Source: Phycisphaerales bacterium
Lineage (GTDB): Bacteria; Planctomycetota; Phycisphaerae; Tepidisphaerales; Tepidisphaeraceae
Assembly: GCA_003153655.1 (NCBI GenBank)
Contig: PMAK01000195.1
Location: 327-8,615 of the forward strand
Length of the DNA stretch: 8,289 nt
Direction of reading: 5' to 3'
Part shown: one piece after another, positions 1 to 5,504 of the stretch
Position numbering within the stretch: position 1 is the stretch's first letter
Layout: every line of letters begins with the position of its first letter
Translations under genes and position numbers: made by a program
The notes under the pieces: generated by a model
Database searches by the model: none
Seen by the model: only the letters and a program-made list of their open reading frames with translations
What the model was told of the DNA's origin: nothing

Positions 1-1
1 C

Positions 2-454
2 CTTCGCCGTGATAAGCACAAGGCCCGCTCGCTCGAAATCATTTCCGAGGAAAAGCTCCCGGATGAAAATCGCTCTACAAAGCTGCCGATGCTCGGCAAT
101 ATTGCCGCCGGCTCCCCCATTGAGGCAATCGAAAATCGAGAAGAGCTTGATCTGGAGGAGATGTTTCGCTCCCGCAACGGGGTCTACGTCCTTCGCGTAC
201 GCGGCGAATCCATGATCGAAGACCACCTCTGCGACGGCGATTACGTCGTCATCGAACGCCGCGAAAACGCTCGCAACGGCGAGCAGGTTGTCGCCCTGCT
301 CGATTCCGGCGAAGCCACGCTTAAACGGTTTTACCGCGAGGGAAACAAAATCCGTCTCCAGCCCGCCAACAGCACCATGGCGCCGCGCATCGTTGAGGCG
401 GGCCGCTGCCGTGTCCAGGGCGTCGTCATTGGCGTGCTGCGCACCTATAACTGA
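2..454 (+). CDS. lexA: LexA repressor, C-terminal part (cut by window start)
   Basis: SOS-response repressor. On DNA damage, RecA-ssDNA filaments trigger self-cleavage of LexA, which releases target promoters. The window holds the last 150 residues, in frame from base 2; the N-terminal winged-helix DNA-binding domain (about 50 residues in E. coli LexA, 202 aa) lies upstream and is not seen. The S24 peptidase part is intact: the Ala-Gly scissile bond sits in NIAAGSP (Ala codon 107-109, Gly 110-112), the catalytic Ser in RGESMIED (codon 209-211) and the catalytic Lys in ATLKRF (codon 323-325). The Ser-Lys spacing is 38 residues, against 37 in E. coli. The usual end, VQGVVIGVLR, is present. UmuD or a phage CI-like S24 protein would share this domain, but the residues before the cleavage site (LRRDKHKARSLEI) fit the LexA linker. 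The SOS operator cannot be judged because the promoter is outside. Confidence 0.93.
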   Translation, partial: LRRDKHKARSLEIISEEKLPDENRSTKLPMLGNIAAGSPIEAIENREELDLEEMFRSRNGVYVLRVRGESMIEDHLCDGDYVVIERRENARNGEQVVALLDSGEATLKRFYREGNKIRLQPANSTMAPRIVEAGRCRVQGVVIGVLRTYN

Positions 455-545
455 TCTGTGCACAAACGCTTTATCTATTGCCAGATCAACACATCGCCCG
501 ATGTCGATATCTGCAACTTTTGGTCATTTGAAACGTGCTATAAGT

Positions 546-552
546 AAAGGAG
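546..552 (+). promoter_or_regulatory. Ribosome binding site selecting a TTG start
   Basis: AAAGGAG at 546-552 lies 5 nt before TTG at 558-560, in the frame of the PUR-domain gene. The only nearby in-frame ATG (501) has no purine-rich element before it. Another in-frame ATG at 288 lies inside lexA. This site is the main reason for placing the start at the TTG codon. Confidence 0.7.
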
Positions 553-557
553 ATCGA

Positions 558-1016
558 TTGACCACCTCCACACGTAACGCGAGTTCAAAATCCTCGGGCC
601 GCCCTTCCGCTCGTCCGCCTGTTGTTCGGCGGATCGCAGTCAAACCAGTAGTTCGCCCCCCGGCAACCCCGGGAGCCGTAGCAAATGGCGGCGAGCCGGA
701 ACCGAAGCTTCTCTTTCAGAAACACTTCAAATCCATCGGGCGACGCACCTACGCCACGCAGATCAAAGAATTGGCCAACGGCAACCACTTGCTCGTCCTT
801 ACCGAAGCCAAGCGAGATGCGGAGTCCGGTGATGTGCGCAAGACCCGGATCGTTGTTTTTGGCGAAGATATTTTAGCTTTCTTCCGCCTTCTACATGAAA
901 CTGCCACGTTCATTCGCGCCAATCCGTTGCCCGAAGAAGTCAAAAAGCGGCGCGAAAGGTTTTGGGCAAAAAAAAATCGTGAGACCCGTGCCAATGGGCA
1001 CTCCGCGGATGCATGA
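558..1016 (+). CDS. PUR-domain (DUF3276-like) nucleic-acid-binding protein
   Basis: Small protein of 152 aa from a TTG start with a strong Shine-Dalgarno sequence 5 nt upstream. Residues 1-50 are a low-complexity basic, Pro/Ser/Arg-rich tail. Residues about 53-122 (FQKHFKSIGRRTYATQI, then HLLVLTEAKRDAESGDVRKTRIVVFGED in two strands, then ILAFFRLLHETATFI) match the strand-strand-strand-helix layout of the bacterial PUR repeat. That fold binds single-stranded DNA or RNA in Borrelia BpuR and eukaryotic Pur-alpha. Residues 127-142 form a basic helix (EEVKKRRERFWAKKNR). One PUR repeat suggests it works as a dimer. It lies 103 nt after lexA on the same strand, so it could share a transcript, but no SOS link can be shown. 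A run of nine A (968-976) falls in the C-terminal codons. The family assignment comes from pattern recognition; the cellular role is unknown. Confidence 0.72.
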   Translation: MTTSTRNASSKSSGRPSARPPVVRRIAVKPVVRPPATPGAVANGGEPEPKLLFQKHFKSIGRRTYATQIKELANGNHLLVLTEAKRDAESGDVRKTRIVVFGEDILAFFRLLHETATFIRANPLPEEVKKRRERFWAKKNRETRANGHSADA

Positions 1017-1044
1017 CACACGCCTCATCCAACATTAGAATATC

Positions 1045-1135
1045 ACCGCTGAGGGTGCCGTGAGCGCAGAGGAAATAGCGCAGGAATTTATCAATCTCTT
1101 CGCATTCTCTCCGCGATCTCTGCGCCCTCCGCGGT
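1045..1135. repeat. Intergenic inverted repeat of 9-nt units (copy 1)
   Basis: Two 27-nt arms, 1045-1071 (read on the - strand) and 1109-1135 (read on the + strand), flank a 37-nt spacer and agree at about 21 of 27 positions. Each arm is three 9-mers pointing outward from the spacer. The outermost units, CTCAGCGGT and CTCCGCGGT, differ at one base; inner units are variants such as CTCTGCGCC. Both arms continue outward into AT-rich sequence (GATA, AAATA). It fills most of the gap between the PUR gene and argJ. It could fold in RNA, but no T-run follows, so it is not an obvious terminator. A second element of the same design lies at 3833-3877. Confidence 0.6.
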
Positions 1136-1156
1136 AAATATCTCTTACGAGGAACC

Positions 1157-2359
1157 ATGCCCGAACTTCATCTGCTCTCCCCGCGCGGCTTCAAAGCCGG
1201 CGCAGCCGCTGCCGGCATCAAATCCAAGCCTGCTCCCGACGTGGCAATCCTGGCGTGCGACGTCCTCGCATCCGCCGCCGCGGTCTTCACCACAAATAAA
1301 GTATTCGCTGCCCCAATCAAGATCGGCCGCGAACATGTGGCCAGCGGCAAACTCCGCGGAATCGTCGTGAATTCAGGAAACGCCAACGCCTGCACCGGAC
1401 GCCGCGGCGAAGCAGATGCCCGCAAGATGTGCCAGCTAACCGCTCGCGAAATGGGTTGCGACGCCACGCAGATTCTCCCGTCGTCCACGGGAATCATCGG
1501 CCACCACTTACCGATGGAAAAGGTTCAATCAGGCATCGCGCAGGCCGCGAAAAAACTAGGTAATTCGCCAAGCCACGCTCGCCAATTTTCCGACGCGATC
1601 TTAACAACCGACCTGCGCCGCAAGGCCGCCGCCACGCGATTTCGATTTCGGGGTGAATGGATTACCATCGCCGGCGTCTGCAAAGGCTCGGGGATGATCG
1701 GCCCACGCCTCGCGCCGCATGCCACAATGCTCGCTTATTTAACGACCGATGCGAAGATCCCGATAGCGCAGCTCCGGAAAATCTTGGCTGGCACGGCAGA
1801 GGTAAGCTTTAACGCCGTCACCATTGATGACCAGACCAGCACCAACGACACAGCCGTTGTTCTCGCCTCGGGTCTTGGCGCAGCCGTCGATTCCCAGGCG
1901 TCAATCAAATCGTTTACCGCGGCAATGAAGGAGGTCTGTCAAACGCTCGCCTTCAAAATTGCCGAAGACGGCGAAGGCGCAACCAAAGTTGTGGAAATCA
2001 AAGTCCGCGGGGCAAAGACGCAAGCCGACGCCAATCTCATCGCCCGGGCGATCGCCAATTCACCCCTGGTGAAATGTGCAATGAATGGAAATGATCCAAA
2101 TTGGGGACGAATTTTCGTCGCCGCGGGCCTGAGCGGAGCTGCGTTTGATGCGGACCGCGCCGAACTCTCGCTTCAGAATTCGACCGTCTTCAAATCCGGC
2201 CGGCCAATGCCATTTAACGCCCCCGCCGTCAGCCGATCGCTGGCGGCAAAGAAGGTCGTCGTCGATTTAAACTGCCGTCTCGGCAAATCTTCTGTGACCG
2301 TCTGGACGTGCGATCTGTCAAAGGATTACGTGACGATCAACGCCGACTATCACACATAA
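1157..2359 (+). CDS. argJ: Bifunctional glutamate N-acetyltransferase / amino-acid acetyltransferase ArgJ
   Basis: Cytoplasmic arginine-biosynthesis enzyme. It moves the acetyl group from N-acetylornithine to glutamate, regenerating N-acetylglutamate; bifunctional forms also use acetyl-CoA for the first step. At 400 aa it is full length for the family. Visible motifs: FTTNKVFAAP (44-53), VNSGNANACTG (71-81), the oxyanion-hole region SSTGIIG (109-115, Thr111-Gly112), KGSGMIGP (176-183), then HATMLAYLTTDA, where Ala189-Thr190 is the expected autocleavage site and Thr190 the nucleophile of the beta chain. Also seen are DDQTSTNDT (224-232), NDPNWGRI (312-319) and the C-terminal CDLSKDYVTINADYHT. 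The loop before Ala-Thr (GPRLAPHAT) is about three residues longer than the common xPNMAT form. ATG 1157 has GAGG at 1149-1152. No other arg gene is adjacent. Whether it is mono- or bifunctional cannot be told from sequence. Confidence 0.96.
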   Translation: MPELHLLSPRGFKAGAAAAGIKSKPAPDVAILACDVLASAAAVFTTNKVFAAPIKIGREHVASGKLRGIVVNSGNANACTGRRGEADARKMCQLTAREMGCDATQILPSSTGIIGHHLPMEKVQSGIAQAAKKLGNSPSHARQFSDAILTTDLRRKAAATRFRFRGEWITIAGVCKGSGMIGPRLAPHATMLAYLTTDAKIPIAQLRKILAGTAEVSFNAVTIDDQTSTNDTAVVLASGLGAAVDSQASIKSFTAAMKEVCQTLAFKIAEDGEGATKVVEIKVRGAKTQADANLIARAIANSPLVKCAMNGNDPNWGRIFVAAGLSGAAFDADRAELSLQNSTVFKSGRPMPFNAPAVSRSLAAKKVVVDLNCRLGKSSVTVWTCDLSKDYVTINADYHT

Positions 2360-2393
2360 AAACGGTCGCCTCCCAATGCGCGGAGCACAACCG
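2357..2393 (-). terminator. Possible terminator of the FlgM-like gene
   Basis: Just past the - strand stop codon, 2363-2373 and 2382-2393 can form an interrupted hairpin: CGGT/ACCG outer stem and CTCC/GGAG inner stem around an 8-nt loop. On the - strand this is followed by a short T-run (bases 2358-2362 are A on the + strand). The stem is weak and overlaps the 36-bp gap between the convergent argJ and flgM-like genes. Confidence 0.3.
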
Positions 2394-2395
2394 AT

Positions 2396-2677
2396 TTATT
2401 TATTCAGTTCATCCAGCAGGTTGTTGGCCGCCGCATCCAGCTTCGCGCCATCCGGATCATATGTGCCATCCTGAAGTTGCTGGCGAATGTCCGTCACTTT
2501 GTCCGTGCGGACGTCGTTGGACTTCAAAGCCTGCAACAAATGACTGGCCCCCGACAACTCCAGCTTGTCCGTCGCGCGCAGCGACGGCGGCGCATCGGCA
2601 GGGATCTGCTTTTGTATCGGATTAGCGACAATCTTCTGAACCGGCGTACTCTGCGAAATGTTATTGACCTGATTCAT
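2396..2677 (-). CDS. flgM: FlgM-like anti-sigma-28 factor
   Basis: Small protein of 93 aa resembling FlgM, which binds and blocks the flagellar sigma factor FliA until the hook-basal body exports it. Residues 1-33 look disordered. From residue 37 the FlgM pattern is clear: DKLELSGASHLLQAL (37-51; family form D.VelS..a..l..l), then VRTDKVTDIRQQLQDGTYDPDGAKLDAAANNLLDEL (56-91). The last part covers the C-terminal sigma-binding helices with the characteristic GtY and the closing LLdeL. FlgM proteins are usually about 90-100 aa. The start ATG at 2675-2677 is preceded by GGAG (complement of 2685-2688) at 7 nt; an upstream in-frame ATG at 2752 would add 25 unlikely residues. No flagellar gene lies in the window, so the gene is isolated here, converging on argJ with a 36-bp gap. 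It could be a FlgM-fold protein acting on another sigma factor. Confidence 0.72.
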   Translation of the reverse strand: MNQVNNISQSTPVQKIVANPIQKQIPADAPPSLRATDKLELSGASHLLQALKSNDVRTDKVTDIRQQLQDGTYDPDGAKLDAAANNLLDELNK

Positions 2678-3065
2678 AACCGCTCTCCAGCTTTCTGGCC
2701 CACCCCGTTCCACACGGCAGACTGGCGACTCCATCGCCATCACCCGCCACATGGGTCACTCATAGAAATAGGTATCGACGCTGGTCACTACGATTCTTGA
2801 AGCCCACGCATCATGGATTAAAAACTTTAACTTACTTTATGCTCATTACTTACACCCCAATCCAGCGGCAGAGCGCAAAAATTTCCATTTTCTGAGTCAT
2901 TTTCTGCCACTCAAAAAACTACTTATTCTTCTTAAACTACCCATTTTAACCATCCAAAGGATCGCTCAGAATGTTATCGGCAATTTTACCGGACGTGCGG
3001 ATTACTGGACGAAGACCAACTGCGCACTGTTCCGCCCTACCAGGAATTCTTCCAAATCGGGGCAA
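2678..3065. other. Gap of 388 bases between divergent flgM-like and HAD genes
   Basis: This region must hold the promoters of both divergent genes. The part next to the flgM-like gene (to about 2815) is GC-rich and contains a perfect 6-bp palindrome (2723-2739). From about 2816 to 2950 it is clearly AT-rich and holds an A/T hairpin: TTTTCTGAGT at 2888-2897 can pair with ACTCAAAAAA at 2909-2918 with one mismatch around an 11-nt loop. GGTCACT occurs twice, 29 nt apart (2754-2760, 2783-2789). A 44-codon reading frame (2971-3105) is discussed as a finding. I could not pick a convincing -35/-10 pair on either strand, and I see no RNA gene. Confidence 0.5.
2723..2739. promoter_or_regulatory. Palindrome upstream of the flgM-like gene (operator or leader hairpin)
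   Basis: TGGCGA at 2723-2728 and TCGCCA at 2734-2739 form a perfect 6-bp inverted repeat around a 5-nt centre, 46 bases before the flgM-like start codon. The position suits either a dimeric regulator site or a hairpin in the mRNA leader. No regulator is identified. Confidence 0.35.
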
Positions 3066-3800
3066 TTGCCATCTCTGCTGGACCCCGATAATCATTCCAC
3101 AATGACCGATTGGCCCCTTGCCGTACTCCTGGATTTCGATGGCGTGATCGTGAACAGCGAGCCACTGCATTTCTTCGCTTTTCACCAAATCCTCAGCGCC
3201 GAAGGAATTGAGCTTTCTGAAGAGGAATACTATCGCGAGCTGATTGGCTTCGATGACCGTGGCGCATTCCGCCATCTGTTCGACAATCGAAAACTCCCAA
3301 TCGAACCAAAGAAGCTGCTGCACCTGATGACTCGCAAAAGCGAAGTCGTCATGGAATTGATCGAGGATCGCAAATATCAGTCTCTGCCCGGCGTGGAGGA
3401 ATTCATTCGCGGATTATGGCGGCATTATCCCCTTGGCATCTGCTCAGGCGCCCTCCGTGAGGAAATCGAAGCCATGCTGGAAGGCGTCGCCCTGCGCGAT
3501 TGCTTCAGCGTGATCGTTGCCGCGGAAGACGTAACCGTCGGCAAGCCAGATCCGCAAGGGTATTTGCTCTGCGCGAAACTGATTTCCAAAACCTTAAAAA
3601 CGCCGCTGAAGCCATCCGACTGCCTTGTCGTGGAAGACGCACCGAACGTTATCAAGACGGCAAAAGCGGCCGGCTTCCCCACGCTTGGCGTGGCAACATC
3701 CCACTCACTCGACCAACTCTCCATCGCAGACTGGCGTGTCAGCACGTTACAGCCGGCCGAAGTATCCAGACAAATCCCAGGACTTCGGATGGGAATTTGA
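3066..3800 (+). CDS. HAD-superfamily hydrolase, beta-phosphoglucomutase/phosphatase-like
   Basis: Cytoplasmic phosphoryl-transfer enzyme of HAD subfamily IA. All four HAD motifs are visible (numbering from ATG 3066): motif I LLDFDGVIVNSEPLH (nucleophile Asp23, acid/base Asp25), motif II GICSGAL (Ser127), motif III Lys160 in VGKPDPQGY, motif IV VVEDAP with Glu190-Asp191 for Mg2+. Residues about 32-105 form the helical cap that sets substrate choice. The NSEPLH after motif I and the KPDP motif are typical of beta-phosphoglucomutase, sugar-phosphate phosphatases and phosphoglycolate phosphatase, so the substrate cannot be named. The usual Gly-Ile after motif IV is Asn-Val-Ile here. Length is 244 aa, or 232 aa if translation starts at Met13 (3102), which gives a more family-like N-terminus; neither start has a clear Shine-Dalgarno sequence (GGGG at 3059-3062 is the nearest). 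The gene ends at a strong hairpin. Confidence 0.88.
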   Translation: MPSLLDPDNHSTMTDWPLAVLLDFDGVIVNSEPLHFFAFHQILSAEGIELSEEEYYRELIGFDDRGAFRHLFDNRKLPIEPKKLLHLMTRKSEVVMELIEDRKYQSLPGVEEFIRGLWRHYPLGICSGALREEIEAMLEGVALRDCFSVIVAAEDVTVGKPDPQGYLLCAKLISKTLKTPLKPSDCLVVEDAPNVIKTAKAAGFPTLGVATSHSLDQLSIADWRVSTLQPAEVSRQIPGLRMGI

Positions 3801-3832
3801 AAGAGCGTGTTAAGATTGAATACCCAACACAA

Positions 3833-3877
3833 AGACCACAGAGACAATTCTAATACTGCCTCTGTGGTCTCTTTACT
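3833..3877. terminator. Bidirectional terminator hairpin, also 9-nt-unit inverted repeat (copy 2)
   Basis: AGACCACAGAG (3833-3843) and CTCTGTGGTCT (3860-3870) form a perfect 11-bp stem with a 16-nt loop, between the convergent HAD and TPR-lipoprotein genes. On the + strand it is followed by CTTTACTTTTATATTT; on the - strand an A/T pair region (3830-3832) adds TTT. It is well placed to end both transcripts. Read outward from the loop, both arms begin with the 9-mer CTCTGTGGT and then a degenerate second unit (CTTTGTGTT, CTCTTTACT), the same layout as the element at 1045-1135. Confidence 0.7.
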
Positions 3878-3898
3878 TTTATATTTCCCGCGGAAAGC

Positions 3899-4732
3899 CT
3901 AATTCCGCGGCGCGGGAAGTTCGGGTGATGGACCATCCGTGCTGGCCGCCGGCGTTGGAAGGCTCGGATCCGATCCGCCTGGATCAGCCGGCAACAGCAG
4001 CGGATGCGTCGCGTGCTGCTGCGGCTGTTCTGCCATCAAACTCTGGCCCGGCTCCATACCAATTTTCCGCAATGCGTTGTTAACTTGATCGTCGTTTTGA
4101 TTCAACCGGTAAGCGTCGCGCAACACCTGCCCGGCTTCCTGATTCTGATTCAACTGCTCAAGATAGATCCCAAGCTCGCGCTGCGCGACGAAATTACTCG
4201 GATCAATTTGTACGGAATGACGGAAGTTATCCAGCGAGCTGTCCGCGTCGCCGCGATACCGGAAAACCCAGGCCAAAAGTCGAAAGTCCTCGCTCGAACG
4301 GCTCTGCGCCGCGGTCTGGACGATCAGGTCCGTCTCGCGACCCGTCGGATCATATCGAGCCACAATCCGCGCCAGACGATCAAACGCGCTATCGTGCATC
4401 GCCGCGTTGTAATAAACCGTGCCCGGGGCCGGCATCAGGCGAAGGCTGGTCTTATACGCATCGATTGATTCGTGATAAGACTGCACCTGCTCGTAACTGA
4501 GCGCCAACCAATACTCGCTCTCCGGATCCAGCGGGCTTTGCCGGATCGCATTGCTGAAAGCGCCGGCCGCCTCGGCATAGCGCCCGTCGTTGTAGTCCTG
4601 GATTCCCTGCTGCTTGGCGTCCTTCGACCACGTGAGCACATCACTGCCGCAGCCGAGAAGCGAAACGAACATAGCGCCCGCGATTCCTATCGCAACAACG
4701 CCGCTAAACATTTGATTAATTGAACGATTCAT
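3899..4732 (-). CDS. TPR-repeat lipoprotein
   Basis: Predicted exported lipoprotein of 277 aa. Residues 1-27 are a signal peptide with hydrophobic core (VVAIGIAGAMFVSLL) and lipobox LLGC, giving lipidated Cys28. At least four TPR-type helical hairpins follow: about 37-70 (GIQDYNDGRYAEAAGAFSNAI and onward), 71-104 (WLALSYEQVQSYHESIDAYKTSL), 146-179 (LLAWVFRYRGDADSSLDNF) and 180-213 (ELGIYLEQLNQNQEAGQVL). Residues 224-277 are a Pro/Gln/Ser-rich, probably disordered tail. TPR lipoproteins usually serve as protein-interaction scaffolds at the envelope (compare BamD, NlpI, PilF), but no specific function can be given. The start is secure: GGAGGT lies 5 nt before the ATG. It is the last of three - strand envelope genes, 94 bp after the DUF502 gene, and ends 99 bp from the convergent HAD gene. 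Confidence 0.85.
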   Translation of the reverse strand: MNRSINQMFSGVVAIGIAGAMFVSLLGCGSDVLTWSKDAKQQGIQDYNDGRYAEAAGAFSNAIRQSPLDPESEYWLALSYEQVQSYHESIDAYKTSLRLMPAPGTVYYNAAMHDSAFDRLARIVARYDPTGRETDLIVQTAAQSRSSEDFRLLAWVFRYRGDADSSLDNFRHSVQIDPSNFVAQRELGIYLEQLNQNQEAGQVLRDAYRLNQNDDQVNNALRKIGMEPGQSLMAEQPQQHATHPLLLPADPGGSDPSLPTPAASTDGPSPELPAPRN

Positions 4733-4737
4733 TAGCT

Positions 4738-4743
4738 ACCTCC
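4738..4743 (-). promoter_or_regulatory. Strong Shine-Dalgarno of the TPR lipoprotein gene
   Basis: On the - strand GGAGGT ends 5 nt before the ATG at 4732. It is the best ribosome site among the three - strand envelope genes; the other two show no clear one. Confidence 0.7.
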
Positions 4744-4826
4744 ATGTAGCACCGGGGTGACAATCCTTTACACAAAAGAGTATCGAATTACCGGCAATAT
4801 GCAAGGGCTTCGCGGTTGTACTTCTT

Positions 4827-5450
4827 TTAGACAAAATTGCCATGCAATACCGGCGGATCTTTTGCAGGCAACAGCCGCGGCACATAATTCCCCGTCGATA
4901 AAATCACTTTGAACGCCTCCTCCGTCGTCATTTCGATGAACTGGCAGCGTTCCGCCCGAATAAAATAAAGCCGCCCTGTGATCGGATTGGGCGATGAAGG
5001 TACGAAAACGCAGTAGCTCGGCTCATCCGCCTCAACGATCCGCCCGCTGCTGAAGCCCATCAGCTTCATCGTTCCGGATTCATCCGGAATCAAAACAACC
5101 CGTGAGAACGTCCCCTCAGTCCCCCCCGGCGTCAACGCGATCTGCTTCCAACCCTGATAAAACAGCCGAATCACCGGCAATCGCATGATGATCGCATCAA
5201 CAATCCGCAGCACATATTTGCCGACCAGGCTGTTCGTCACCATTCCCACGGCGTAAATCGCCACGAGAGTCAGTACCACTCCCAGGAAATGAATCCGCCG
5301 GTGAAAAAACCAGTCGGTATAGCCGACAGTCTTGTCATCCACCCACCAGAGAATGAACGCCGTCACCGCCAGTGGCAAAAACGCGAAGATGCCGGCGATA
5401 AACGTGCGGCGAACGGTTGCCTTGCTCCAGGGTTTTTCAGAATTGTTCAT
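4827..5450 (-). CDS. DUF502-family membrane protein
   Basis: Inner-membrane protein of 207 aa and unknown function. Family marks: a first TM helix at about 16-37 (FIAGIFAFLPLAVTAFILWWV), a loop, a second TM at about 55-76 (FLGVVLTLVAIYAVGMVTNSLV), the segment LPVIRLFYQGWKQI (91-104), a beta-rich region with FSRVVLIP and GFSSG, the signature VFVPSSPNPITG (148-159), and MTTEEAFKVILSTG (174-187). Length matches the usual 200-230 aa. The short N-terminus and charge pattern suggest both ends face the cytoplasm. Related plant proteins (LIKE COV) affect vascular patterning; the bacterial role is not established. It starts 54 bp after the secreted HEAT-like gene on the same strand, which suggests co-transcription. 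No clear ribosome site precedes the ATG. Confidence 0.85.
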   Translation of the reverse strand: MNNSEKPWSKATVRRTFIAGIFAFLPLAVTAFILWWVDDKTVGYTDWFFHRRIHFLGVVLTLVAIYAVGMVTNSLVGKYVLRIVDAIIMRLPVIRLFYQGWKQIALTPGGTEGTFSRVVLIPDESGTMKLMGFSSGRIVEADEPSYCVFVPSSPNPITGRLYFIRAERCQFIEMTTEEAFKVILSTGNYVPRLLPAKDPPVLHGNFV

Positions 5451-5504
5451 AGCGAAACCACATTTATCATGCGCGGATTGACCCGGAATTGCGACCCCGC
5501 ATCA

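Noticed and set aside
452..488. 7-bp inverted repeat TGATCTG/CAGATCA after lexA as a terminator.
   Set aside because: The loop is 23 nt and no T-run follows; it is not convincing as an intrinsic terminator.
539..544. TATAAG as a -10 box for the PUR-domain gene.
   Set aside because: No -35 at a fitting distance, and transcription from it would start inside the ribosome binding site.
2974..2981. GCCGATAA on the - strand, matching the -10 element of flagellar sigma-28 promoters, upstream of the FlgM-like gene.
   Set aside because: No TAAA-type -35 lies at about 15 nt (the sequence there is CCGC), and it is nearly 300 nt from the flgM-like start; one octamer can occur by chance.
2946..3323. 125-codon - strand reading frame over the HAD gene start.
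   Set aside because: It is the shadow of the HAD gene, whose motif I lies on the + strand in the same bases; no recognisable protein features.
3425..3847. 140-codon - strand reading frame inside the HAD gene.
   Set aside because: Opposite-strand shadow of HAD motifs II-IV, with no domain signal and no ribosome site.
5121..5127. Run of seven C inside the DUF502 gene as a possible frameshift.
   Set aside because: The frame and family motifs continue intact on both sides, so there is no sign of a break.
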